64,000 nt of DNA. Source: Apis mellifera (lineage: Eukaryota > Arthropoda > Insecta > Hymenoptera > Apidae). Positions within the stretch are counted from its first letter, which is position 1. Every line of letters begins with the position of its first letter. The stretch is from the NCBI RefSeq assembly GCF_003254395.2, contig NC_037648.1:12648330-12712329 (forward strand), written 5' to 3'. Below, piece after piece: positions 36,759 to 49,100 of this stretch. The translations under genes and the position numbers were made by a program. The notes below the pieces were generated by a model. That model saw only the letters and a list, made by a program, of their open reading frames with translations, was not told the DNA's origin and did not search any database.

Positions 36759-39700
36759 GCAGTCCTTGGAACGACGCAAAGCGCAACTGCAATTATTACG
36801 TTCATCGTTATCGTGACTGCTCGCGCAGTCTAGTTGCATAGACGCGTATATTCACGTGTACACACACACACATACGATTCCAGACACGTTTCCTTCTCGG
36901 CCCATGATTTCGTCTACGTTCGGCTATTTTCGGCTGTGAAATATCTCACGCGCGATACGTATCGATGCGATACGCATCCTTCTCTCTCTCTCTCTCTTTT
37001 TTTCAATCTTCTCGCGTGATCTCGTCTAAAAACTCGATCGTGTAAACTCGATTTAACGATCCGAATAAATTTACGCTCGTTAACGTAATTATCTACAATT
37101 GTGTCGGTGGGTATGGAACCGGTTCGGCTGATTACTGGCCTTTGTTTCGAGATTATTTACCGCTTAATTTGCATTTTATTACGAAATCCTTGCCGACTGA
37201 CAAAATTCCTCTTTTTTTCCTTTTTTTTTTGTAATCGTAATTAAGAGTCGTTCCACTTGGATGACTTTTCCCGTAAATCCGTGAAATAGGATGAAATTTC
37301 GATAATTCGATTTCTTCGCGTTCGATGAGAAGAGATTCCTCGATTTTCGAAACAAGTGTTCGTTCGTTGATAAATTATTATTATTATTACGCGAAATTAA
37401 AAATTTCTTTGTATACGTGTTTTCTAACGTGTTTTTTTTTTTTTTTTTTTACAAATATGCTAAACAACAATCAGTTATATCAATTAACCGAAAACAAGAT
37501 TTATCTAATCATCGGTTCGCTTCGGTTTAACTATCCGGTTTTCGGACGTCATGAGCGAAATTTTTTCAAAGTTTTTTTCTCTTTTTTTCTACTTACCATT
37601 CGATAACTATTATTATGTACATTCGTAATGCAATGTATTCCCCTGCCAATGACGAAACTTTGGTAAAATTCGAAGAATTTTTACAATTATTTTTGAAATA
37701 TCGATGCGCGATAAAGAAAATGGTAATAACAGTTGATACCGTTCCTTGAAAAAATAAAAAAATAAGAAAAAAGAAAACATATATATATACGCAATCATTT
37801 AACGAAGTCGAATATCGTTTTCAGAACGATTATTCGAGAATTCTCAGCCCTTGAACTCTTCCATCCGAGGTCGCGTTCCATTCTGCAAAAATCTGCTTAT
37901 CGTTGCGGACCTTTCGATATTTTATTTTTTCGACCGCATCGTCTCGATCTACCCGAAAATTTCCAGAAAACATCCTTGTAAAGCTAAGCTCCTTTCCTGA
38001 CCAATGGCCAAGATCCAGGAAAACAATGGCACAAATTTCCAACGAGAGATACACGCATCTTACGCGACGCCTCTGTTATTTCGTATTTTTTCATCATCGT
38101 TTTTTTTTAGAAGCGTAATAATCTTTCACTCGATGTGTTAGTCATTACAGGCGAGTTTCGAAAAATCAGTTATCCAAGAGAAGATTGTTTCTCTATTCAA
38201 TACGATAAATAATATCCTAACTTCCTAACTACAACTATTATTTAATACGTATTGTCTCCATTTGAAAAGGAAATTTCAACTGACACTCCAACACGCTCTA
38301 AATAATAAAGAAAGAATAGAATAAATCAAATCTCGATCACGATTTCGCCTTTTCCGGATACCTGTTTTCCCTCACACACGCGAATACGCGTGGCGTTGGA
38401 CGTGTGACGAGGAATGACGCGACTTTAATTTAAAGCAGACAACCTGGCACCGTGAGTCGGTCGCGTAACCGTTCTCCATCCGGTGGCGCACGTGTTGCAC
38501 GGACACTTTCACAGTTACACGTGCCAGCGCCGTAATAATTATTCTTGCGAGAGGGAGAAGAGAGAGAATTGCGAGAAAAATTGTGAAAAATTGTCCCCTC
38601 TTCCTCTATCCTCCTCCAATTTCATCGATGAATTTTTTTCCACGGCGCGTGTGACGTGGAACCTCGTTAAACAGAAATGACGTAAATCGACGGGGGTATG
38701 CGTTATATATACATATACATATACACACAACGTTCCAATCAATGGACGGATACGTGGCGAGGTGTATATTGGATTCGAAGAAGGGGGAAGGAGAAAGAAC
38801 AGAGAGGGATAATGCTAAGAATAAAATGTAATAATATGTCGCGAATTTCTAGATTGGAATTACGAAAGAGGGAAAAGAAAATATCTGGAGAAGGGAGGAA
38901 TGATAAAAATGATTCTTGGAAAAATTGCGATGACCTTGAACGAACTTGTATCGAGCGTGTCCAAGTCTCTGGTGAATCGACCCGATTTCGGCTCAAATAC
39001 GTTATTCGTTCCAATTTGAACGGTGCCTCGTCGCTTTCGATCGAAATCAATTCACCCGCTTCCTTTCTCGCGCTCTCCTCTCCTCTCAAATTTGCGATCG
39101 AAACGTGGTTGATCTACGAATTTCGATGTCGATGTCGGTGATTTTTTAATAGGATTTTTAATAATTACAGGAATCAAGTTACGTATATATGATAGGAGAG
39201 GAAGTTAAATTCGACCAGAGTTTGCAGGATGGAAGAATTCTCCTCTTTGTGCGACTCGCGGAAACGTTAATTACACTAATTACATTATCGTTGGATGCAA
39301 CGTGGAATCAACTGTTGCAGGAATCGTTGAAGTAATCCATCGAGGTCGTTGTAATTGTTATTCAACGATGTGTTTTCCTTTGTTTTTCTTCTCTCTTTTT
39401 TTAAACGTCCTTGCAATTGATTTCTCCCTTCCATTCTCCCACGATTTCGCGGTCGAAACGTAACGTAATTATTCTCTGTAAACCTTGAAACCATCTTGGA
39501 ATCTTCTTCCTTCGAAACGTTTATAGCGTCGCAAAAGTTTTACGCGATTTTACGTTTCATATTTTCCATCGATCTTTCCAAGGAGAAACCGAGGAATAAA
39601 CCAAAGTTCGGTTTTCGAATCTCGAAAAATTTTTCTTCCAGTATTTTCCGTTTCGAGGGACGAGATCTTCCTCGAGAAGACGGGCCTATTTTTCGGGGAG

Positions 39701-42700
39701 GAGAAGGAAGAAAAAAAGGAAGAGAAAAGGAGAAAAAAAAACACGCGCTCCAAATACATCGGTTCGGTGATAAAAGAAATAACGAGCGGCGGTGAAAATT
39801 CCACGTTATCGCAATGAATAAGCAATAGCTTCGTTATTCATCGCGCTACCTTCTCCTCTGCGCGTGTATGCGTGTGTGTGTGTGTGTGTTCGTGTGGGCA
39901 CACGTACACGTGTCCATATTATTCCATTCCCTCGGGCGGCTTTTATTTTCTGGCTGTTGCAACAGAACGTGGCAACGCGGTCATGCGATTTTCTTAGTAC
40001 CCATCGACTGGCCTATTCCATGGTTTTTTTTCCCTCCCTTCCCTCCTCTCTTCTCCTCCCCTCCTCCCCGCGTAGATACGCGTACAGCAACGATCAAAAG
40101 CCCGGCCGTATACCATCGTCAAGCGGTATATATAAATTTATTTTATCTCTCTTTGCGTTTACGTTTTTGTTGCACGTAAAGTAGAAATTAAACGTGTTCG
40201 ATTTCAACAGTTTCAACTTTCTCTCCTTACGGGAGAGAGAGAGAGAGAGGATATAAAAAATATTCGAGAAGAAAATTTGATAAAACGTGAATTGATGTGA
40301 AATGAATAGGAAGAAAGAAAAAGAAGATTATTTTTAATTGATTGATTAACGAGGAGAAACATTAACGTTTCCTTTCGTTACTTTTCGATTTTATCCGCGT
40401 TCGCTTATCTCGCGTCGCGTGTTGAACAAATATTTTCGTACGGATGTACGTAGCTCAATTTTGACTCACGCTGTATACACGCGTGCACGTGTGCAACGAT
40501 CTCGAGGTGATCTCGAACGAAAGGTGTGCAACGCTTTGATGATGAAGACAGACCTTCCAACTAAATTATATTCCAAATCGTTTCCCTTTTTTGCCGTACC
40601 TTCCCTCTTTCTTTCTCGACCAACCAACGTGTACACGTTGTTGAAAGGAAATTGGCTCGACTGTTATTCTTCTCTTTCTCTTTCTTTCTTTCTTTTTTCG
40701 AAAAACGATCGAGAACACGAAAGAAGATAGATTAGAAAGTTGGAGGCTGAAGTAATGAGGTGTAATTGGCTGAAATTACATTAATCGGAATTAACGTCGA
40801 ATCATGCCCGTCATAGGTTTTTACGAGGTTGAAATTACTAGGATTACATCCCAACATTTATTCGATTGCAACACGCTCGTACGGTTCGATGAAGTTTGAT
40901 TTTTTTTTTTTTTCTTTTCTTCCCCGCAAATCGCTTCGTTGACCGATGGATCGAGATATTAATTTTCGTGTTTCACGAAGAGAGATCGGAGAGAAAAGAT
41001 AACTCTTCTTCTCCTTCCTCTTTTTCTCGAGAGAGAGAGAGAGGATGATAGAAAAACGGCGGCGCGTCGTGGATGAAACGAGAAGAAGAGTGTGATCGAT
41101 ACAACAATTTAGCAACAGTCGAGCATTGTTACGGAGCGACAGGATGCTCTAGTTTCTGCGTCAGCAGGAAGTTACAAGCTGCGAGCGCGCGAGTATCTTC
41201 GTGTTCACGAGTCGAAGGAATTAACATCGCCGCCTTCCTTGTAAATCGATCGACTTATCGCTCGAAATATCGACGGACAATTATTCCGGAATCATCAATC
41301 TCGCTCGAATCTCGATATAATACAAATCGTATTCGATGATCGTTTGATTCTCCAATCAAACCTTTCTGATAATCTCGACAATAATACAATAATTCTCCCT
41401 CGAAGAATTTCGAGGAACGTATTAAGAAAAAAAATACCGATTGATCGGCTCGACGATCGCGTAATAAATAATATTTCGCGGAAGCGGCGTATCAGATCAT
41501 GAATGACAAGAAACAAACGTATTTACCCACACGCGCGCGCCAGCGAATAATGGAGTAATTTCGCATCGGCAATGGCGAGCGAGTGATGCAAGTGCGACGA
41601 GGATATTGTTTCCCCTGCCCTTTCCATCCTCTCCCCTCCATTCCTCCTCCTTCTTACGCGCAATTATTATTTTCGTGCGCGTATTACGCCACGAGTCGTG
41701 CGAACGGGGCCGCGTCTTTGTTTTTTCGCCGCCGATTCCTTTGGGATCTCTGCAGGTTTCGAGGAGCGGCCGCTGCTCCTTTGTTTAACCCCCCCTCCTC
41801 TTCTGGATGGAATGGAAAGGCGAACGGTTATTACGGATATCTGTAATTCTCCTGAGGGAGGGAATGGATCAAGGGTTATCCTTGGAATTTTCACCGAGAA
41901 ATTAGTATTATTTCTTTTTTCTGAAATTCTTAGAAAGGAAGGAAGATGAATAGAATCGATTTGTTAGAGAGAGAGAAGGAGAAGGAGGTATGAATAACGG
42001 CTATTATTAGAAGTTTGTGATCTCTTAGCACGCATTAACATATTCAAAATAGGAAATATTGTGTTTTGATTGACATCTCTTGGCTTCCTGCAAGAGAAGA
42101 ACGGTAAACAATGAATAAAAAGGTACGCGAGGCCGGGCATGTAACGTCGTTAGTTTTATTATGCAACGTGTAAATATTACGGGGCACGGGATAAACGGAC
42201 ATATCTAATCGATGGATACATAATCCCTCGGTGTACGGCCGGTTACGTGATTAAACACCGTCTTTCTAAACCCCGTTCGGCCTATTCTGAATAATTATTC
42301 GCGTTCCAGACGGTGTTAAGTGGCATGGATCCGTTCATCGATCGTTCACGCAGCTCGATTTATAGAAATTCCTCGGTCGATAATTGTATCATCCATGGTT
42401 CGTTATACGCGATCTTCCATCCTCTCTGTATCCGATTTTTCAAAATTTTCACCCATTGATAAATTAAACAGCGGGCGGAAGAAGAAATCGCTCGATTTTT
42501 ATTTCATCGAGGCCTCTTTCGACCAGATTCGAAATGGATCGAATCCATATTCGTTTTAAGTCCTTTTATGTAACGACAGGCCAGGATCGTTGTCGGCTTG
42601 GGAAAACGAAAGAAATGAAAGTGGAGTGTGTGTGGGAATGCGGCGTTACCGTATCGTTGCCCAACCTCTTAAGAATCGGGGAGGAAAACCTTTGCCTCTC

Positions 42701-43070
42701 TCGAAACTTGGAGATAAAAATCCTTCTTTATCAATTACGTTTCCCTCCCTGAAAGAAAATAACCTAGATTTCGATGGACGCTTTTTTGGACCCCAGCTTC
42801 TCCCAGTGGACGTGGTCCAAATATCGCGATCTCTCGCGCGATACTCGATTAGCCTCGAAATAACAGGATCGATGTTTACAGTTTTGCGGACGCGCCACGT
42901 AGTCTCCTTCCTCTTCCACGAGCGCGGTAAAAGAGGTTGAAAGCGAACGAGATGTTGAACGTTAAGAACGGCCGCGGGCCGTTTTCCGTGACCCCTGAAT
43001 CCGCCTGCGATCCACTTTAAACGAAGCGAACTTTCACGATGGTGTACGCTGGATAAAAAAGCACGCTCTT

Positions 43071-43105
<35 letters not shown>

Positions 43106-46100
43106 GAAAAGGTGTGTTCTCCCGCGGAGAGAAGAAAGAATATTAATTCCAAGGGAGAGAGCGTTTTACTGGACTCGAGAGATCGAGGATGACTGGGCCG
43201 TTTTAGAAAATTGGTAACATTTGTAACCTGGTTTTCAACGACTATTCTCTCGATATAATATTTAACTCTTGAAACTTTTCAAGCCTCTTTTATCGGAATC
43301 TTTTTTCGATTAATGTAATAAATAAATATATATATATATATTCGCTTTGGAATAGGATGGAAAGAGCGTGTTTTCTCTCGAAGATTGTGGATGGGAGAAA
43401 AAACTCAGATATATTTTATATTTCACTTCGAGAAATTAGGAATTATATATCCAATATTGGAATGACCAAAGTGACTTTGCCTCGTTTCCTTCGAATTTAT
43501 CTTTTCATCCGTTTCCACGAAGGGAACTCGGCAGGTACTCTCCTCCTTTTTCAACGTCACTTTCACAGATTATTTTCCTTTTTCCTTTCTTCTTATCTCT
43601 CGCACAAAATCGTAGCCTCGTAGGTTTTCCTCCCAAAAAGGGAGGAGAGGAAAGAAAAAAAAAAAGATTCTATCTAGATGGTTCCCCCTATTCATCGTTT
43701 CCAAAATTACGTTTCTTCGCGCGGATGACCAGTAGTTTTTTCCCTCGACCCAAAGACGGATAAATATAGGCCTCTTTAGCGGAACCTCGGCCATCGATCC
43801 GCCAGACCTAGGCCTCCGTTCAACCCCGGACAACCGCTCGTTTTCTCCTCTTTCTTTCTTTTTTTTTTCCATTCTAACGGATACCGGCCCCGGTAAAAGA
43901 TTTTCATTTCAAGGTTGCCAACAGGCCAAACGGGATTCGAAAGGGAAAATTCTTTCGAAAGAGGGTTCTTAAATTATCGAAAGTGTGGTGGAGATTGAAG
44001 GAGCGATAGTAAGAGAAAAGTATTTAAATTTGAGGTTTACACGGGACGGAGAATTAGCAAAGCTATTAAAATCGAATTAAATTGTACGGTAATAGAAAAT
44101 TATTCTCCTGAAGGATAAACAATTTAATCGTCCTCCAAAACGAGTATAATCTCTCCAGACGATGAGATCCGAAGAACGAAGAAGGAGAATCGGAAGCCTA
44201 GGCGCGAAAACGAGCTTGGGAAGGAAAAGGAGCGCGTAACAAAAGATGCTCCGCGTTGGCACTCGAGCCGGCCCGATATTCTTTATTTAGCCGTCGATAA
44301 CCAATCGGCCGGCTTTTATTTAGACCCCGCGATACCATTTCTCCTCGCTTTTCCTCGCACAACGATGCTCATTGTTGCGGGCATAATCTCGTCCTGCGAC
44401 GATTAACTATCCCCCCCACCACCACCACGCGTTATGCCGCGCCTACAACGGAACACCAGAAAACCACGTGCCCCGTGCAACAGCGCTATCTATCGAACGA
44501 ACGTGGCAATTAACCATTTCGAACTTACCGTTGGATCGATCCAAACTTCGTCGTTCGTCAGAAGCCAAGAATAAGGAATTTTCCTTCGTTTCGAACGGAA
44601 CTTATTCACTTGAGTATCCACGATATTGATTTCGGTAAGTTTGAGATAAAAATTTATACCTTTCACAATTCACGTTATTCTCAACTCTTCGAAACGTTCG
44701 AAACGTACGACGAGCAGCGTGGACGACGCGATGAGAGTAGCTTTATTCGACTGGAAGATTATAAAAGATTGTATTACAAAAGGTTTCGTCGAAAAGTGTC
44801 GCGTGAAGTGTTAACCTGTTCGCCGAGGATTACGAAAATTGTCGTGCAATTGTTGTGGCATTAACGTGGATTCGGCGTTGACAGCCACCTTCGAAGGGGA
44901 ACGCGATATCTCGGCGAGTTTCTGGGAGTTATCTGTCGAACGAGGGTACGAAAAGGGAAGGAGAAGAAAGCGTTGGATCGGTGGAATGGAACTCTCTGCG
45001 GCGGAAATGGGAGGAAAGGACACCGGGGCTGCTTAGGGTTATCTTCGATCGGGTCAAGATTCGCGTTATACGGGAGAGAAACGGCGTTCGATATCGGGTC
45101 AATTAACCAGTGAAACGGGGAATTTATCGCGGATACGATTTTCTTTGCTCTCGTTTTTCTTCCTTTCTTTTCAACGCGAATGATAACAGCGCCGTACAGC
45201 GTCGAAAATTAATACTCTCCTTTCTCGTTTCGGCTCGAATCGAGAATGCTTTTCGAAAAATATCGAGACGATATTTCTCTCCTCTCAGTTCGTGTTAGTC
45301 ACAACGATTTATTTAGGAGCATTTCGATTATTAATTTTATTATTCAATGGATTATCAAAGTGGGAATAAATAAACAGGCTTCTATCTATAAAACTAGGCA
45401 TTAATTTTGTTAAAAGCATCCGCATAAAGTGACTCACAGAATCGATATATGTAGCCGTACGTCTCGTATTCTGCGATTTCCTACCTTTATTTTCTTATTC
45501 ATCATCGGAGAAATATTAAGGAGGAGGAAAAATTATTACACGCGCGAACAAAGAGTCATTGTGTATTTAATAAAACGAGTTATTTGCACAAATGTTAATC
45601 ATTAAAAAAATATAATGAATACCTAACGATTTATCGTAAAAATACACGTACACGTAACAACTCGATCCCTAAAGAATTTATATCCTCAAACTTTTTCTTT
45701 TTCACCCGAAACCCCGGCTCCTCTTCGATCGATAATTTCTCACATTCTCACATTTTTGCTTTCTCAATTCTCTTCTTCTCATCGCAATCCTCTAATTCGA
45801 AATCGGTGATCTCTTCTCTCACGGGAGGAGAGCGAGTTCTCGAATCGAATATAAATTACGATCGTTTATTGACGCGTCCGGGGTGTATATACAGGGTGTG
45901 CGCGATATATCAGAGGCGATGTATCGGATACTTGGACCGGGTCCCAGCCTTGACGGTTTATTCTAGTAACGCGAGGCTTTCCTTTTCAGATCTCGCCGCG
46001 TTAACATCAATTTGTCTTGCACAATGTCGAGAAACGATCGATTCGAGATACTTCATCTTTTCCTCCCCCAGGAATATTATTATTCCAAAATTTCTTTCCA

Positions 46101-49100
46101 TCTTTTCTCGCAACTCTCGATCGATGATCGCCTATTTTTTTCTTCTCTTTGCTCCTCGCCAGAAAACGTTGCATCGAAACTTTGGAAATAAAGTTGGCTG
46201 CTTTGTATACAAGGAGATGGAAAGTAAATTGGACGGTGTTTCCTTTTGATGGAAGAAGATAGGAGATTAGAAAGCAACGATTTTTTTCTTTTTTCTCCTA
46301 ATAATCGATCGAAGATTCGGAGGATGTTGTTCGATAATGAGAACGGATCTCTGGTTAATAAGCTTCGATATTTATAGGTGTAGTGAAAGTTACAAAGGAG
46401 TGCGTGACAAGCGAATCGTGGGTCGCGCACTTTTCACTGGATGGAAAATTCATGATTCATTTTCGATCCGAGAAACCGGTGTTTTTCCACCCGATATTTA
46501 CGTAAACGCCTTTTTTTTCTTCTCTCGTTCCGGGAATAATAATTATAACCCACCGCCGGTCGATCGTGAATTGGTGTATCTGGATCTGTAATTAATGCAA
46601 AAAAGAAGAAGGAAAAAAGACACGGTGATTACAGTGTTGTAATTCGACCTGTACAACGGTATCGAATTAACGGAGAGCGAAATGTCTCGCACTTTCCTTC
46701 TCCTTTTATTCCCAATAATTTTCTCTTCTCGTTCGATTGTTACAGTTCATTTTTGAAAGGGGGAAAAAAAAAAAAAAGAAACGGAGAATTCGTTCTAATT
46801 GAGAAAACACACGGTGGTACCAGCCAGAGAAAATCGCTAATTTGCTTTACGACTCGCGTAAAACTGGCTATCCAATATCGAACGAAGAAGAAAAAAAAAG
46901 AAGAAAAAATGTATAACATAAATTTCCAACGACTCGCTTTCGAAATCGAATCGATCCAATTTATCGATCACAAGGAGTATATACAAGAATAAGACGTACC
47001 AACTTCACGATCCTTTCACGAGGATGGAGGATAAAAAATGAAATGAATTCTCCGTTACTCGAATCGCGTCGATTGATAAAAACAGGGAGACCGCTTATGC
47101 AATGATTGACCGATGAGAGAGAGAAAGAGAGAGGAAAAATGGAAAGGGCGAGGAAAGGAGAGGAGAGAGATCGGCCGATATTCATCGCGGGTTCCTCGAT
47201 CGACGGGTTTTATCGTTTCCTGGCGATCGACCAACCATCGCCCAACAACGTTTCTCCCCCCGTCTCTTCGCTCACCGGATGGATGGCCGAGTTTTCACCG
47301 TGGATAAGATCGCGACCCATCGAGCCACGGCTCTACGCCGCTCATTGCTGCGTCCACGCATTCCCATCGGGTCGTCGCCGGTTGGCAGAGCAACAGGCTT
47401 TTAAACCGCGATGCGGAGAATGAAACGGCGCTCGCAATTCTTCCTCCCCCGACAACGGATCCATTCACCCTTTAATAACTTGGGATGGAGCCCAAGTTTG
47501 ATAACTTGCACCGAGATACACAACCGAGATTCGATTATCCGGATTATTGGTTGGCCGAATAATCAAGATGTGCTGCGAAACGAAATATTTGAAATTTTAT
47601 ATAATATTCTACTTGTTTTCAACGCGAAGCTTCTCTTCTCATGGTGTTTTTTGGTCGACATTTCTCAATAAACGTTGATTTATAGGGGTTGGAAACGAGC
47701 AGTAATTCTATAGAAGGAAGGATATAATATAAGAGAGGAAAAAAGTTGCGTCGTCTTTCTTTCTTCTTTTAAAATCGGTATACAAATATACTTGTTATCG
47801 ATCGATACTTTCCGAACGTGAGCGTATGTACGTGTGTCCACGTTTCGCGAACGCGTGGGTGTGTGTTTTGCGGTGCGTAGAATTTATAATTAGAAAAGGG
47901 GAGCATTAGTCCAAGTTAAGATATTCTGGGAATTCAGTGTCGTGCCGTGAAATTCTTGGCCCCTGTTTGCCAGGTTCAACCTGCCGCGCGCCGGAAGCTT
48001 ACGCAATCGCACGATTGGAAAGAGGTCACCGCCGGTTGCATATACAGCGCGCGAAACACGAAGCGAATTTTCATCATCTTTGCTTGCCTATCTCTGCGTC
48101 TCTTCTGCGTTTACAACGTTGTGCAACAATGTTGCAGATCTTTTTTTGGGAGCCGCGACCCCCTTTCGACTCGCCTACAATCGCCTTGCATACGATTGCG
48201 CCCAGAATTATAAGTATTTGACACTCGGTCGATAATTCTTGGAGCTTATTTATTTATAAATCATTCGTGGATTTTCTTTCGAATCGAACTGGAAAAAAGA
48301 AAGGGAAAAGCGAAGATTTTTCGTCGTTTATTTTCCTTTTAAAAAACTATTCCAAGCGCCGTTGGATTCGAATCGAATCGACGTATTTGCGAACAACCGT
48401 TCGGGGTCACCCGGTCCTCGATCTCTGATTTATTTAGCGCCACTTCTGGTATTGTCGAGGCCGGAAACCGAGCCGAATTAATCGATCGATCGCCGCCTGC
48501 GCGATAACAATTGGAGAATTGAAAGAGCAAGCGGGCCAAAGATTCGCTTTCGTTTCTCCTCCTCATCCTTAATCTCGAAGTCTTTTTCGATCCTCCACCT
48601 CTCTTCTGTCATTTTTCTTCTCCTTCCTGTTTCTCTCTCTCTCTCTCCGTTTTTCAGACGCGGAAACTAGGGGAGGGGAGGGGAAAAGGAAACCGTCCGA
48701 ACCGGTGCGGCATAAAATCGATACGTTGTCCAACAGTTGTGCAATATATACCTCGATCCACTATTCCACCCTCCTCTTCCTTGTCTTCGCGCGCTTCCTC
48801 CCCCCTTTCTTTCCGCAGCGCTTTTTCCTCGGTCAAACGTGTCGTATCGCTACTTGAAATTCGAACAGCCACGAACTCGTTTAATTCTCTTGTTCCTTTT
48901 CTTTTTGGAATTGAACAGAGAATGGAGGAGACCTCTGATTCCTCGAATTTCTCCAGGATCTCGAGAGAAGTGATTAGTTGTACAACATTGTTCTTGGATA
49001 AATTTCTCGCAGTCAATATTTGCGACGAAAGGAAAAAAATCAAATGTTTGACGACAAACGTTCATCGATCAACTTCTCTACAGGACAGCTTGCCTGTACT

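Noticed and set aside
47937..48221. Two overlapping plus-strand ORFs with acceptor-like tgccag in intron 2
   Set aside because: The sequence after tttgccag is GC-rich and Arg/Cys-containing, but no donor in a compatible phase was found and RB1CC1 exons 2 and 3 already join in phase with a continuous family match.
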